Positions 53,680 through 64,000 of a stretch of 64,000 nucleotides of DNA are shown one piece after another. Below the pieces are notes generated by a model. That model saw only the letters and a program-made list of their open reading frames with translations, had not been told where the DNA came from and did not search any database. Source of the stretch: Methylococcaceae bacterium (GTDB lineage Bacteria > Pseudomonadota > Gammaproteobacteria > Methylococcales > Methylomonadaceae); the NCBI GenBank assembly GCA_030693065.1, contig JAUYBL010000025.1, positions 62,001 to 126,000 on the forward strand, written 5' to 3'. How positions within the stretch are numbered: position 1 is the stretch's first letter; every line of letters begins with the position of its first letter. The position numbers were made by a program, and so were the translations under genes.

Positions 53680-54702
53680 TCAGATGTAATTTTTTACCAG
53701 CTCCTCTGCTATTTGAACGCTGTTTAATGCAGCACCTTTGCGCACATTATCGCCAACCACCCACAAATCTATACCCAAAGGATGGGATATATCTTCCCGG
53801 ATGCGACCAACAAACACATCGTCATGGCCAGAAGACTCGGTGACTGCTGTCGGATAACCGCCGTTTTCGCGCTCGTCCATTACTGTAACGCCTGGAGCTT
53901 TTTCTAATAACTCTCTAACTAATTCAACAGTAATTTTTTTACGGGTTTCGATATGTACGGCTTCAGAATGACCAAAAAACACCGGCACTCGAACTGCTGT
54001 CGCATTTACTTTGACAGTGTCATCGCCGAGAATTTTTTGGGTTTCCCAGAGCATTTTCATTTCCTCTTTGGTATAGCCGTTATCCATGAATACATCGATT
54101 TGCGGCAAGACATTAAAGGCAATTTGCTTAGGGTAAACACTAGGCGTGATAGGTTGGGCATTCAATAAGTTACTGGTTTGATTAGCCAATTCCAGTATCG
54201 CTTCTTTGCCGGTGCCGGAAACCGCCTGGTAAGTACACACATTAATCCGGTCTATACCGACAGCATCATAAATCGGTTTTAGCGCCACCAACATTTGTAT
54301 GGTTGAACAATTAGGGTTGGCGATAATACCTCGATTTTTATAATCGGCAATTTTCTCTGGATTAACTTCTGGAACCACCAACGGAATATCGTCGTCGTAG
54401 CGAAACTGCGAGGTGTTATCAATGACTATACAACCTGCCGCCGCAGCGATAGGCGCATAAACTTCTGACACCGAAGCGCCAGGCGAGAACAAGCCAATTT
54501 GCGCTTTGGAAAAATCAAAAGTCGCTAGATCTTCAACCTTTAATGACCCACCTTTAAATGGAATACGTTTACCGACTGAACTACTACTGGCTAACGCATA
54601 AACTTCACCCACAGGGAAATTACGCTCTTCCAAAATAGACAGCATGGCTTCGCCGACTGCACCGGTCGCACCAACGACAGCGACGTTATAAAGTTTGGTC
54701 AT
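53680..54702 (-). CDS. asd: Aspartate-semialdehyde dehydrogenase
   Basis: Makes aspartate semialdehyde for lysine, threonine and methionine synthesis. The 340-residue enzyme has the NADP motif VVGATGAVGEAML at the N-terminus, the catalytic Cys near residue 131 in NPNCSTIQMLVAL and RVPVFFGHSEAVHIE. It starts 3 bases after leuB, in the common gammaproteobacterial order leuCDB-asd-fimV. Confidence 0.97.
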   Translation of the reverse strand: MTKLYNVAVVGATGAVGEAMLSILEERNFPVGEVYALASSSSVGKRIPFKGGSLKVEDLATFDFSKAQIGLFSPGASVSEVYAPIAAAAGCIVIDNTSQFRYDDDIPLVVPEVNPEKIADYKNRGIIANPNCSTIQMLVALKPIYDAVGIDRINVCTYQAVSGTGKEAILELANQTSNLLNAQPITPSVYPKQIAFNVLPQIDVFMDNGYTKEEMKMLWETQKILGDDTVKVNATAVRVPVFFGHSEAVHIETRKKITVELVRELLEKAPGVTVMDERENGGYPTAVTESSGHDDVFVGRIREDISHPLGIDLWVVGDNVRKGAALNSVQIAEELVKNYI

Positions 54703-54705
54703 GAT

Positions 54706-55791
54706 TTAAGCCCTTTTTATTAAAGCGGAAACAACCGCATCGCCCATTTGCGCGGTGCTGACTTTTTGTGTGCCTTCAGAATAAATATCTGCGGTGCGCA
54801 CATTGGCATCTAAGGCATCATTGACAGCTTGTTCGATACGATCGGCTGCCGCACCTTCATTAAAGGTATAGCGCAGCATCATTGCTGCCGACAAGATGGT
54901 TGCCAATGGATTAGCAATACCTTTGCCAGCAATATCTGGTGCCGAACCATGAATAGGTTCATACATGCCCTTGCCTTCAGCATTTAACGACGCAGAAGGC
55001 AACATGCCGATGGATCCGGTCAGCATCGCGGCACAATCCGACAAAATATCGCCAAACATATTGGTAGTAACAATTACGTCAAACTGCTTGGGCGCTCGCA
55101 CCAACTGCATCGCTGCGTTATCAACATACATGTGACTTAAAGCCACATCAGGGTATTGCTTGCCCACTTCAGTGACCACTTCGCGCCATAATTCGGTACA
55201 TTCCAACACGTTGGCTTTATCGACCGAGCACAACCGACCTTGTCGTTTTTGCGCGGCCTGAAATGCAGAGTGCGCAATGCGGCGAATTTCTGATTCTTTA
55301 TAAATCAGTGTATTAAAGCCTTGGCGTTCGCCGTTTTCCAAGACTCTGATGCCGCGCGGCTGACCGAAGTAAATGCCGCCAGTCAATTCGCGCACAATCA
55401 TAATATCCAGACCGGAAACGATTTCAGGCTTTAATGACGATGCATCAGCCAATTGCGGATACAAAATGGCCGGACGTAAATTTGCAAACAATTCCAACTC
55501 GGAACGTATACCCAACAAGCCTTTCTCAGGGCGCACTGAAATGTCCAGAGACTCCCATTTATAGCCGCCTACAGCGCCTAACAAAATAGCATCGGACTGC
55601 TTGGCCAAATCCAAAGTTTGCTGTGGAAACGGCGAGCCATGCACATCATAAGCCACGCCGCCGATCAGGCCTTGTTCAAATTCCAAACCTAAGTTCAACT
55701 CTGTATTAAGTGCTTCCAGCACCTTGATCGCTTCAGCAACAATTTCAGGACCGATGCCGTCACCCGGCAATACTGCAATTTTCTTTGTCAT
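54706..55791 (-). CDS. leuB: 3-isopropylmalate dehydrogenase
   Basis: Oxidative decarboxylation step of leucine synthesis. 361 residues with [20 protein letters not shown] at the N-terminus, [29 protein letters not shown] with the catalytic Lys, and [18 protein letters not shown] near the C-terminus. Part of the adk-leuC-leuD-leuB-asd-fimV run. Confidence 0.97.
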   Translation of the reverse strand: MTKKIAVLPGDGIGPEIVAEAIKVLEALNTELNLGLEFEQGLIGGVAYDVHGSPFPQQTLDLAKQSDAILLGAVGGYKWESLDISVRPEKGLLGIRSELELFANLRPAILYPQLADASSLKPEIVSGLDIMIVRELTGGIYFGQPRGIRVLENGERQGFNTLIYKESEIRRIAHSAFQAAQKRQGRLCSVDKANVLECTELWREVVTEVGKQYPDVALSHMYVDNAAMQLVRAPKQFDVIVTTNMFGDILSDCAAMLTGSIGMLPSASLNAEGKGMYEPIHGSAPDIAGKGIANPLATILSAAMMLRYTFNEGAAADRIEQAVNDALDANVRTADIYSEGTQKVSTAQMGDAVVSALIKRA

Positions 55792-55820
55792 TTAAAACCT
55801 GTTGTTCTATGTGTAATTAT

Positions 55821-56456
55821 TTATTCCGCAAACAGCCAAGGCGCTCGTTTGGCGCGCTCAGCTTCGTAAGTTTTGATTTGCTCTGCATGTTGCAGTGATA
55901 AGGCAATATCGTCCAAGCCATTAAACAAGCGATATTTGCGCTCTTCATCTATCGCAAAGGCAATTTTTTTGCCGCTGGGCGTCGTAATTTGCTGTTGATC
56001 CAAATCGATAGTCAATTGATAACCTTGAGTTAATTCTTTAAATAACTCATCCACCTGTTCGGCAGGCAATGCTATCGGCAACAAGCCGTTTTTAAAGCAG
56101 TTGTTATAAAAAATATCGGCAAAGCTAGGCGCGATAATCGCCCGAAAACCAAAGTCTTCAAGAGCCCACGGCGCATGTTCGCGCGAGGACCCACAACCAA
56201 AATTTTCTCTGGTCAATAAGATTTCTGCGCCTTTATATTCCGGCTTATTCAATACAAAGTCTTTGTTAACTGGACGATGCGTGCAATCCATGTCTGGTTC
56301 GCCGTGATCCAGATAACGCCATTCGTCGAACAAATAGGGTCCAAAACCGGCGCGGCGGATGGATTTTAAAAACTGTTTGGGGATGATGGCATCGGTATCG
56401 ACATTCGCACGATCCAATGGCGCCACTAACGCAGTAACTTGAGTAAACGCTCTCAC
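55821..56456 (-). CDS. leuD: 3-isopropylmalate dehydratase small subunit
   Basis: Swivel-domain subunit of isopropylmalate isomerase (211 residues). [14 protein letters not shown] near the N-terminus and [15 protein letters not shown] are the family motifs. I use the GTG at 56456: it overlaps the leuC stop (GTGA) and has GGGAGG 8 bases before; the longer frame would start inside that ribosome site. Confidence 0.95.
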   Translation of the reverse strand: MRAFTQVTALVAPLDRANVDTDAIIPKQFLKSIRRAGFGPYLFDEWRYLDHGEPDMDCTHRPVNKDFVLNKPEYKGAEILLTRENFGCGSSREHAPWALEDFGFRAIIAPSFADIFYNNCFKNGLLPIALPAEQVDELFKELTQGYQLTIDLDQQQITTPSGKKIAFAIDEERKYRLFNGLDDIALSLQHAEQIKTYEAERAKRAPWLFAE

Positions 56457-57868
56457 TGTTGCACCTCCCACGAACTCACATCAACAAAATGACCGGCAAT
56501 ACCAGCAGCAGCGGCCATCGCTGGGCTAACTAAATGGGTACGCCCGCCATAACCTTGGCGGCCTTCAAAATTACGATTGGACGTCGATGCACAGCGCTCG
56601 CCTTCTTCCAAACGATCGGCATTCATCGCTAAACACATCGAGCAACCAGGATCGCGCCATTCAAAACCGGCTTCGATAAAAATCTTATCCAGTCCTTCTG
56701 CTTCCGCCTGACGTTTAACCAGACCGGAACCCGGCACCACTAAAGCCAATTTGATGTTATCAGCCAATTTTTTACCTTTGGCGACCACGGCAGCAGCGCG
56801 TAAGTCTTCAATTCTGGAATTGGTGCAGGAACCGATAAAAATCTTGTCTACCGCAATGTCAGTAATCGCCTGCCCGGCTTTAAGATCCATGTATTCCAGT
56901 GCGCGAATCATGCTTTGGCGCTTTACTGCATCAGGTTCTTGCGCTGGATCAGGTACATTTTGATCAACCGCTACCACCAATTCCGGCGATGTGCCCCAGG
57001 TTACTTGTGGCCTGATGCTGGCGGCATCTAACTCAATGACTTTATCAAATACAGCATCGTCATCCGAATGCAGCCGTTGCCAGTAACGTTCCGCCATAAA
57101 CCAGTCGTTACCTTTAGGCGAATAAGGACGATCACGATAATAATCAATGGTGACATCATCCACCGCCACCAATCCGGCGCGAGCACCGGCTTCGATGGCC
57201 ATGTTGCAGACTGTCATACGGCCTTCCATAGACAGATCTCGAATTGCAGACCCGGCAAACTCAATCGTATAACCGTTACCACCAGCCGTGCCAATCTTGC
57301 CGATAATCGCCAGCACGATGTCTTTAGCCGTAACACCGGGGCCGGTTTTGCCGTTGACTTTGATTAACAGATTTTTAGCTTTTTTCTGAATCAGACACTG
57401 CGTCGCCAAGACGTGCTCGACTTCCGACGTACCGATGCCGAATGCCAAGGCACCAGACGCACCATGTGTTGAAGTATGAGAATCACCACAAACGACAGTC
57501 ATACCAGGCAAAGTTGCACCTTGCTCAGGTCCGATAACATGCACGATACCTTGGCGGTCGTCATTCATATCAAACTCGGTAATACCGAATTCGGCGCAGT
57601 TTTGATCGAGGGTTTCAACTTGTAAGCGTGAAACCGGGTCGGCAATGCCTTTGTCCCGGTCAGTCGTCGGTACATTATGATCAGCTACCGCCAAGTTACG
57701 CGCCGCCCGCCACGGTTTTCTATTTGCCAATCGCAAGCCTTCAAATGCCTGCGGCGAGGTCACTTCATGCACCAAATGCCGATCTATATAAATAAGTGCA
57801 GAACCATCGTCTTCCGTGTAAACAACGTGGTCATCCCATAATTTGTCATATAAGGTTTTACCTGACAT
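56453..57868 (-). CDS. leuC: 3-isopropylmalate dehydratase large subunit
   Basis: Aconitase-like [4Fe-4S] subunit, 471 residues. The three cluster Cys are visible in [14 protein letters not shown] and [14 protein letters not shown]-terminal [12 protein letters not shown] and [16 protein letters not shown] are typical. It lies 26 bases after adk and overlaps leuD. Confidence 0.97.
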   Translation of the reverse strand: MSGKTLYDKLWDDHVVYTEDDGSALIYIDRHLVHEVTSPQAFEGLRLANRKPWRAARNLAVADHNVPTTDRDKGIADPVSRLQVETLDQNCAEFGITEFDMNDDRQGIVHVIGPEQGATLPGMTVVCGDSHTSTHGASGALAFGIGTSEVEHVLATQCLIQKKAKNLLIKVNGKTGPGVTAKDIVLAIIGKIGTAGGNGYTIEFAGSAIRDLSMEGRMTVCNMAIEAGARAGLVAVDDVTIDYYRDRPYSPKGNDWFMAERYWQRLHSDDDAVFDKVIELDAASIRPQVTWGTSPELVVAVDQNVPDPAQEPDAVKRQSMIRALEYMDLKAGQAITDIAVDKIFIGSCTNSRIEDLRAAAVVAKGKKLADNIKLALVVPGSGLVKRQAEAEGLDKIFIEAGFEWRDPGCSMCLAMNADRLEEGERCASTSNRNFEGRQGYGGRTHLVSPAMAAAAGIAGHFVDVSSWEVQQ

Positions 57869-57894
57869 AGCGCTCTTTTCTAAGGTTATGCCGT

Positions 57895-58608
<714 letters not shown>

Positions 58609-58711
58609 CTACCGGCTAAATAAAGCTAAACCGCGTATTCTATAACACAACACGATTTTCTCTTGTAAAAAATACGCCTCATCAACCCACCTGCCTAACT
58701 AAGAAGCCAGC

Positions 58712-59278
58712 ATGACTAGCCCAACCACATTACCTGTAGAAGCCTATATTGAAGCCACTCGTTCATGGCTAAAAACCGTAATTATCAGCCATAACATTTG
58801 TCCGTTCGCCAAGCGTGAATTGGACAAAGGCAGCGTAGGATTTACTGTCGAACTCAGTACCGATCTTGAACAATGCTTATTAAACCTAATTTTGGCATGT
58901 GAAAAGCTCGACCAAGAATCAGCAATCGAAACGTCGCTATTGATTTATGCCAGCGCTTTCGCTGACTTTGATGATTATCTGGATTTTCTTGGCTTGGCCG
59001 AAGCGCTTTTGTCAGATCAAGGCTACGAAGGCATTTACCAGCTTGCCAGTTTCCACCCCGACTACAGCTTTGAAGAGGCAGCGCTCGATGATGCAGCCAA
59101 TTACACTAACCGTTCACCCTATCCAATGCTGCATTTACTAAGAGAAAGCAGCCTTGAACAGGCAATCGCCCATTACCCAGACCCTGAAAACATCCCTGAG
59201 CGCAATATCGCCCTAACTCGTGAATTAGGGCTGACTAAAATGAAAACGTTGTTAGCGGCATGCTACCCGTCAAAGTAA
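58712..59278 (+). CDS. DUF1415 family protein
   Basis: A 188-residue soluble protein of the DUF1415 family, common in gammaproteobacteria. Conserved features are ICPFAKREL near residue 33, DFDDYLDFLGLAEALL, GIYQLASFHPDYSFE and ANYTNRSPYPMLHLLRE. The single Cys in a CPFA motif recalls redox proteins but no function is established. Divergent from adk. The stop codon abuts a family B repeat. Confidence 0.88.
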   Translation: MTSPTTLPVEAYIEATRSWLKTVIISHNICPFAKRELDKGSVGFTVELSTDLEQCLLNLILACEKLDQESAIETSLLIYASAFADFDDYLDFLGLAEALLSDQGYEGIYQLASFHPDYSFEEAALDDAANYTNRSPYPMLHLLRESSLEQAIAHYPDPENIPERNIALTRELGLTKMKTLLAACYPSK

Positions 59279-59388
59279 TACCAATCCCAATAAGTTTTTA
59301 TTTGAAACCCTCATCCCAACCTTCTCCTTTATGCCCTATGGGTACGTTGGAGAAGGGATAGCATGTGAACTTATTGTGAATGGTATAA
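59277..59388. repeat. Inverted-repeat element, family B (copy 2)
   Basis: Ends ATACCAATCCCAATAAGTT and AACTTATTGTGAATGGTAT are imperfect inverted repeats (two mismatches). The core repeats the copy at 20515-20625, including CCTTCTCC...GGAGAAGG. It starts on the stop codon of the DUF1415 gene. Confidence 0.88.
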
Positions 59389-59590
59389 CTGACACGACAA
59401 ATAACACCGCTTTTACAATCATTTATTTGGAAGAAGCAGAAGCCTCGTTTATCTCGTAAAACCAGTCAGCGCCCATCCGCAATAGGGTTAACCCGAGCTT
59501 TCTCTGTTATACAGCTCTAATATTCGCTTGCAGACTTCATATACAATAGCTCCAGAAAAATACTGTTTTCAGCTATCTATTCACTGCACT

Positions 59591-60436
59591 ATGACCAAAC
59601 AACTCATTAAACTCTTCCCTCCTGCTAGCGAACAAGTTGACATTAAAGGCTTATATCTGGCTCATAACATCCATCTATTGGGCAGCTGCGAATCGCCTTT
59701 TGTTTATGCCAATTTTTTGTCCAGCCTGGATGGACGCATTGCCTTGGAAGACGCGGTTGAAAGAAGCACGTTCGTCCCCAAACATTTAACGAGCACGTCC
59801 GACTTCGGGTTATTTATGGAATTGCATGCACAAGCAGATTGCCTGATTACTCATGGCGGTTATCTGCGAGCGCTAAGCCAAGGACGTCTGGGAAATATTT
59901 TGCAGATTAAAGATGATGCGCTGATAGCATGGCGTCACGCCCACGGATTAAAACCGCAGCCAGCAGTGATCATTGCCAGCGCCAGCCTCGATTTTCCAAT
60001 GCATGAAAGCTTACTCAATGCCAGCCAGCCGGTTTATATCGCCACCGGAAAAAATGCTGATCCCGAAAAAGTTGATTATTGGCAGCAGCAAGGATTCCCG
60101 GTGCTTTTTACCGGCGCAGACCAATTAGTACAAGGTGCCGCGCTAGTCCACGAACTTGGCAATCTAGGTTATCGAAGTATTTATCTAATCGCCGGGCCAC
60201 AAATGCTGGATACGATGATTCAAGAACACCAGTTATCAAGACTGTACTTAACCATTACCCACCAATTATTGGGCGGCAAAGATTTCCGAACTTTGTTAAC
60301 CGGTTCAGTGCTGGGACAGGAAGGTAATCTGACGCTGGAAGGGCTTTATTTGGAACAAAAAACTGCCCCGGAAGCGGGGCAGTTTTTTATGCAATTTTCT
60401 GCAAGGTCTGAAAATGAAACTATCGATACGAATTGA
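59591..60436 (+). CDS. RibD C-terminal-type pyrimidine reductase
   Basis: A 281-residue reductase-like protein of the dihydrofolate-reductase fold (RibD C-terminal domain). VYANFLSSLDGRIAL near residue 38, with the conserved SLDG, and DCLITHGGYLRALSQGRLGN match the substrate region; LVHELGNLGYRSIYLIAGPQML carries the cofactor region. It lacks the deaminase half of RibD and no other riboflavin gene is nearby, so the substrate is uncertain. The ATG at 59591 is chosen by similarity; no clear Shine-Dalgarno. A terminator-like hairpin lies inside its last codons. Confidence 0.82.
   Translation: MTKQLIKLFPPASEQVDIKGLYLAHNIHLLGSCESPFVYANFLSSLDGRIALEDAVERSTFVPKHLTSTSDFGLFMELHAQADCLITHGGYLRALSQGRLGNILQIKDDALIAWRHAHGLKPQPAVIIASASLDFPMHESLLNASQPVYIATGKNADPEKVDYWQQQGFPVLFTGADQLVQGAALVHELGNLGYRSIYLIAGPQMLDTMIQEHQLSRLYLTITHQLLGGKDFRTLLTGSVLGQEGNLTLEGLYLEQKTAPEAGQFFMQFSARSENETIDTN
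60357..60387 (+). terminator. Terminator-like hairpin inside the end of the reductase gene
   Basis: ACTGCCCC and GGGGCAGT form an 8-bp stem with A6 before and T6 after, 50 bases before the stop codon, so it lies in the coding sequence. It could also end transcripts of the convergent histidine kinase gene. Confidence 0.7.
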
Positions 60437-60443
60437 AGCATTT

Positions 60444-61787
60444 TCACGGCAAGTAAACGCTCCACTTGGTGCCACCCAAGTCGCTTTTACCTCCCACCAG
60501 TTTGCCGCCTAATAGATTGATTAGATTGAAAACCACAGCCATGCCGATACCATGGCCTTTAATATTTTCATCGGCACGGACACCTCGTTTTAATATTTCA
60601 TTGAGTCGTCCCGGCGGAATACCCGGTCCGTCATCTTCAATTTGCAATAGCAAGGCAAAGTTCTTTTGGCCTTTGGGCTGATCAGTGAGAATAGTGATCT
60701 TTACAGTGCTTGCGCACCATTTGCAGGCATTTTCTATTAGATTCCCGGCGATTTCATACAAATCGCCTTCATCGAAATACATCGGACAGGATTCAGGCAA
60801 ATTCATATCAAAGGTGATGCTTTTATCGACATACGCTTTGCTTAATGCTGAGGATAATTTTTTTATGGTCGCTGACACATCCACTGTCCGGGTGCTCTTC
60901 TGGGCACCTTTGGCCGCCGCGTTCTTTAACTGATACTCGATTATTTTATCCATGTGGAGTATTTGTTCTTCCACGGTGTTTTTGTTACCAACAAATGAGT
61001 CGGTACAACCGCGCAAAATTGCCAACGGTGTTTTCAGGCTGTGTGCCAGGTTGCCCAGGGCATCACGATAACGCTCTAAGTGTGACCGCTCAATATTAAT
61101 AAAGACATTGAGGTGCCCAGCCAGACCTTCTAATTCAGTAGCATAATGACCATCAAGATGCGTTTTTTGACCTTGCTCGATTGCTTCAAGATCTTTTACG
61201 ATCAGGCGCAGCGGCTTTAAGCTCCAGCGCATCACCATAAATTGGATAAATACTAACACCACGCCCAACGCCAATAACCAAACCCGTAAGCTTTCTTGGA
61301 AACGCCGCACTTGCTGACTAACAAATTCGGCATCTTCGGTAATAGTAAAAAAATATTCGCGCTCAATACCGGCGACGTTTTTCCAGATGACGTGGTAATG
61401 CAAGGCATACCGACCTTGTTCGGTCGGCAAGAACTGGCTGCTGCCGGGATAAAGCTCAAGCGGTGGCGCAGGGGCAACTAAGCCAACGGCTGACAACGAG
61501 CGCCACACCAATTTTTTGTTGGGTTGCTGAATAAATGCATAGAGACCTGAGCCGGGGGTGGCAAAGCGGGGTTCAGGTAGATTAGTCGGCATACTGAGTT
61601 CGCCGGAGTTTTTCACCTCCGCCGCCGATAACATCATATAAATCTGTACTTGTAGTTTTTCTCTTAATGCTTGCTCGGCAGTCTCACGAAAACTTTCTTC
61701 CAGCACCAAGGACACTAATCCAAAAAATATGGCTAGCACCAATGTAGCTGAAATAATTAGCCGAAAGCTTAAGGATTGACTTTGCAT
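60444..61787 (-). CDS. phoQ: PhoQ-type sensor histidine kinase
   Basis: A 447-residue membrane kinase. Helices at about 9-28 and 168-188 bracket a periplasmic domain of about 140 residues; then a HAMP-like linker, the H-box LGNLAHSLKTPLAILRG near residue 250, N-box NLIENACKWCASTV, and GPGIPPG/GHGIGMAVV for ATP binding. Sequence type resembles PhoQ-like kinases. Partner regulator gene is 40 bases upstream, PepSY gene beyond. Confidence 0.85.
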   Translation of the reverse strand: MQSQSLSFRLIISATLVLAIFFGLVSLVLEESFRETAEQALREKLQVQIYMMLSAAEVKNSGELSMPTNLPEPRFATPGSGLYAFIQQPNKKLVWRSLSAVGLVAPAPPLELYPGSSQFLPTEQGRYALHYHVIWKNVAGIEREYFFTITEDAEFVSQQVRRFQESLRVWLLALGVVLVFIQFMVMRWSLKPLRLIVKDLEAIEQGQKTHLDGHYATELEGLAGHLNVFINIERSHLERYRDALGNLAHSLKTPLAILRGCTDSFVGNKNTVEEQILHMDKIIEYQLKNAAAKGAQKSTRTVDVSATIKKLSSALSKAYVDKSITFDMNLPESCPMYFDEGDLYEIAGNLIENACKWCASTVKITILTDQPKGQKNFALLLQIEDDGPGIPPGRLNEILKRGVRADENIKGHGIGMAVVFNLINLLGGKLVGGKSDLGGTKWSVYLP

Positions 61788-61827
61788 GGCCGCTCAACCA
61801 ACTCAAATGCTAAAGCAATCGCTATTT

Positions 61828-62490
61828 TCATTCCCCATTGGGGATTCTGTAGCCACGCCCGCGTAGTGTTTCTATTAGATTTCGGCCTAGCTTTCTTCTA
61901 AGCCTAAGAATAAAGACCTCTATCACGTTGCTATCACGGTCAAAGTCTTCATCGTAAACATGTTCAATCAACACTGCTTTGGAAATGACTTCGCCTTTGT
62001 GCAACATCAAGTAGTGAAGAACTTTGTATTCAAACGTGGTCAGTTCTTGCGCTACACCAGCAACCGAAACTTCTTGAGCGACGGTATCCAATTCAATTGA
62101 GCCATGCGTTAATACAGGATGCGTTTTACCTGCAGCCGCCCTGATTTGGGCGTTAACCCTGGCAAGCAATTCTTCATATTGAAAAGGCTTAACGATGTAA
62201 TCGTTGGCACCCGCGTCAAGCACTTCGACTTTTTCCTGCCAGCTACTGCGCGCTGTCAAAATCAAAATAGGGGTATTAATTTTATCTTTGCGCAAACGTT
62301 TAAGAACTTCAACGCCAGAAAAGTCCGGCAAACCCAGATCCATAATCACGGCATCAAGAGGGTACTCCTTACCCATAAAATAGCCATCTTGACCGTTATT
62401 CGCCGTATCTACAGCAAACCCCTTATCGACGAAAAAATGCTTTATTTGTTCGCAAAGGGTGACTTCATCTTCTATGACAAGAATGCGCAT
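61828..62490 (-). CDS. phoP: PhoP-type response regulator
   Basis: A 220-residue OmpR-family regulator. Receiver domain with the phospho-acceptor Asp51 in VIMDLGLPDFSG and the conserved Lys in NDYIVKPF; winged-helix DNA-binding domain from about 125 with VLHYLMLHKGEVISKAVL and DSNVIEVFILRLRRKL. Paired with the downstream kinase. Confidence 0.9.
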   Translation of the reverse strand: MRILVIEDEVTLCEQIKHFFVDKGFAVDTANNGQDGYFMGKEYPLDAVIMDLGLPDFSGVEVLKRLRKDKINTPILILTARSSWQEKVEVLDAGANDYIVKPFQYEELLARVNAQIRAAAGKTHPVLTHGSIELDTVAQEVSVAGVAQELTTFEYKVLHYLMLHKGEVISKAVLIEHVYDEDFDRDSNVIEVFILRLRRKLGRNLIETLRGRGYRIPNGE

Positions 62491-62500
62491 GTGGTAAATT

Positions 62501-62773
62501 TTAAGAGTGGGTTTCGTTGACTAGCTGTCCGGTTTCGGCATCAATTCTGTAATAACGAATCCGGCCATCAGGGGTTAACACTTTAATGACGTGCACTTGT
62601 TTGCCATCAATAAGCTCGGTTTGCGCACCCAAAACTTTGTCATAAGTTCCTTCAATGATTTGCTTGGTGGCATCGTCCAGACTGACATAGGACAATAACA
62701 AGGTAGCGTTTTGCGCAAAACTGTTGTTATTTATCATTAAAAACAGCGCAAAAGCATTAATGAGATTTTTCAT
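62501..62773 (-). CDS. PepSY-domain secreted protein
   Basis: A 90-residue protein with a signal peptide (about 1-20, AFALFLMINNNSFAQ) and one PepSY-like domain (LGAQTELIDGKQVHVIKVLTPDGRIRYYRIDAETGQLV). Such proteins often sit before PhoP/PhoQ-type pairs and may modulate the sensor in the periplasm. 10 bases before the regulator gene, so in one operon with it. Confidence 0.85.
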   Translation of the reverse strand: MKNLINAFALFLMINNNSFAQNATLLLSYVSLDDATKQIIEGTYDKVLGAQTELIDGKQVHVIKVLTPDGRIRYYRIDAETGQLVNETHS

Positions 62774-62875
62774 GACACTCCAGCGATGCTAAGTTGTGTA
62801 ATTCAAAAAAGCGCCATCCTTGGACTCTCTTTGCAAAACTATTCTAGTTAGGCTGCCTGAATAAACACTGAATTA

Positions 62876-63853
62876 TTACTGCAAGCTCCATCCTTTAACA
62901 ACGCTTGAAAAAGATTGTCCAAAGGAGGCGCCTAACCTACTTGCAAGGCGGTCTAACAAGCGTTCTTGTTGGGTAAAATCAACCAATTCTTCCGCACCAA
63001 TCAATTCTTTGGCTACGTAATCTTGATTGCCAAAGCCATCTGCAATGCCCAATTTAACACCTTCTTCACCAGTCCAAACGAGGCCTGAAAATGTGTCAGG
63101 GGATTCTTTCAGGCGATCGCCACGACCGGTTTTGACTGCGGCAATAAATTGTTGATGTACCTGCTCCAACAATCCTTGCATATAACGGGTTTCGTCTTCT
63201 TTAGGTGGCGAAAACGGATCCAACATGGCTTTATGCGCGCCAGCGGTCAGCAATCTACGTTCGACACCAGTTTTTTGCATGACATCGACAAAACCGAAAC
63301 CATCCATCAATACACCGATAGAGCCGACTAAGCTGGCAGGATTAACAATAATTTTATCGCTGGCTGCAGCGATGTAATAACAGCCAGACGCACACATATC
63401 ACTGACTACCGCAATAATCGGAAGATCAGGATGCTGTTTTTTGATACTTCGAATCTCGTCATAAACATAAGAAGATTGCACCGGACTGCCGCCGGGCGAG
63501 TTGGCATGCAAAATAATACCTTTGGTGTGCTTGTCCTTTACCGCTTCTCTAAGGCTATCAATAATTCTGTCTGCATTGGCTTGTTTGTCTTCGGCAATAG
63601 GGCCGACCACATCAACTACCGCAGTGTGATATTTACCATCGCCACCAATATCTTGTTTAAATTTTGGGTAGACCGCCATGCCGAGCAGTACAATCAAGTA
63701 TAAAAACATCAAGCTCTTGAAAAAAATCCCCCACCGACGCGCCCTTCTTTGTTCTGTCACAGCAGCGAAAGCCAATTTCTCGACCAACTCCCGTTCCCAG
63801 CCTGGTGATTGTGCCGCGTCCGATTTGTTTGGTTGTTCTGAACTGTTATCCAT
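62876..63853 (-). CDS. sppA: Signal peptide peptidase SppA-type S49 protease
   Basis: A 325-residue short-form SppA. One membrane helix (about 45-63), then the S49 domain: GIILHANSPGGSPVQSSYVYDEI, the nucleophile Ser in DMCASGCYYIAAASDKI, SLVGSIGVLMDGFG, and a Lys in TAGAHKAMLDPF expected to be the general base. Cleaves residual signal peptides in the membrane. Its neighbour is a HAD phosphatase, a common gammaproteobacterial arrangement. Confidence 0.93.
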   Translation of the reverse strand: MDNSSEQPNKSDAAQSPGWERELVEKLAFAAVTEQRRARRWGIFFKSLMFLYLIVLLGMAVYPKFKQDIGGDGKYHTAVVDVVGPIAEDKQANADRIIDSLREAVKDKHTKGIILHANSPGGSPVQSSYVYDEIRSIKKQHPDLPIIAVVSDMCASGCYYIAAASDKIIVNPASLVGSIGVLMDGFGFVDVMQKTGVERRLLTAGAHKAMLDPFSPPKEDETRYMQGLLEQVHQQFIAAVKTGRGDRLKESPDTFSGLVWTGEEGVKLGIADGFGNQDYVAKELIGAEELVDFTQQERLLDRLASRLGASFGQSFSSVVKGWSLQ

Positions 63854-63870
63854 AATTTGCTATTAACCTT

Positions 63871-64000
63871 TTAAATAAGATTTAGTAATTCCGTTGGCTG
63901 TGACAAGCACACTAACGGATTATATTGCTGCAAAAACGCTTCTGAGTTAGCACCGCACAACACGCCAACAGACGATATTTGGGCATTTAATGCCATTTGC
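63871..64000 (-). CDS. HAD-family phosphatase, C-terminal part (partial)
   Basis: The window's last 130 bases encode the final 42 residues of a protein on the minus strand, open to the window edge. QMALNAQISSVGVLCGANSEAFLQQYNPLVCLSQPTELL matches the end of HAD-IA phosphatases (motif IV to the final helix), as in phosphoglycolate phosphatase-like genes next to sppA. The start is outside the window. Confidence 0.75.
   Translation of the reverse strand, partial: QMALNAQISSVGVLCGANSEAFLQQYNPLVCLSQPTELLNLI

Overview
The window looks like a chromosomal segment of a polar-flagellated gammaproteobacterium. The evidence is the FlhF/FleN pair, a FliA-MotC-MotD-DUF2802 tail on the flagellar operon, a leuC-leuD-leuB-asd-fimV block, two-subunit pyruvate carboxylase, RadA and a PhoP/PhoQ-type pair. 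The protein sequences recall Methylococcales (methanotroph) relatives, but no diagnostic methanotrophy gene is present, so the order is inference. I see no rRNA, tRNA, CRISPR array, prophage or transposase gene.

Layout. 0.1-2.6 kb: an FHA protein, a PilZ protein and RadA. 3.1-5.6 kb: two small DUF6644-type membrane proteins, a lipoprotein cytochrome c and the C-terminal remnant of a vanadium haloperoxidase. 5.6-10.1 kb: a lipoprotein, alkaline phosphatase PhoA, a YgjP-type metalloprotease next to a truncated globin, and a BI-1/YccA protein. 10.1-14.6 kb: an NhaR-type regulator divergent from a 77-residue carbonic anhydrase relic and pyruvate carboxylase subunits A and B. 14.8-20.5 kb: a membrane protein followed by an ABC/HlyD/TolC export operon whose ATPase has lost most catalytic motifs.

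20.7-34.3 kb (minus strand): a continuous flagellar operon, fliL-M-N-O-P-Q-R-flhB-A-F-fleN-fliA-motC-motD-(54-aa protein)-DUF2802-MEKHLA, driven from a strong sigma-54 site before fliL. 34.8-42.5 kb: a YjfB-type motility protein (sigma-28 site), flagellin 1 (sigma-54 site), a Maf flagellin glycosyltransferase, then on the minus strand flagellin 2 (sigma-28 site), flaG, fliD, fliS and a FliT-like gene. 42.6-50.8 kb (minus): a tightly overlapped pseudaminic acid operon (pseB, pseC, pseF, methylase, PIG-L deacetylase, pseG, pseI, hexapeptide transferase, WbqC, methyltransferase) that probably makes the sugar Maf puts on flagellin. No recognisable pseH is present.

51.0-58.6 kb (minus): fimV, asd, leuB, leuD, leuC, adk. 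58.7-64 kb: a DUF1415 protein, a RibD-like reductase, a PhoQ/PhoP-type pair with a PepSY protein, SppA-type peptidase and the 3' end of a HAD phosphatase.

The segment is sprinkled with short non-coding inverted-repeat elements. Family A (about 120-140 bp, ends GGGAACCTC / GAGGTTCCC) occurs at 14.66, 29.75 and 34.58 kb, with a likely decayed copy at 4.16 kb. Family B (about 110 bp, TATACCAATCCCAATAAG ends) occurs at 20.5 and 59.3 kb. One element abuts the flhB start, and a related hairpin lies inside the 5' end of fliO. Three eroded genes (haloperoxidase, carbonic anhydrase, degenerate ABC ATPase) and the glycosylation island are the most interesting parts.
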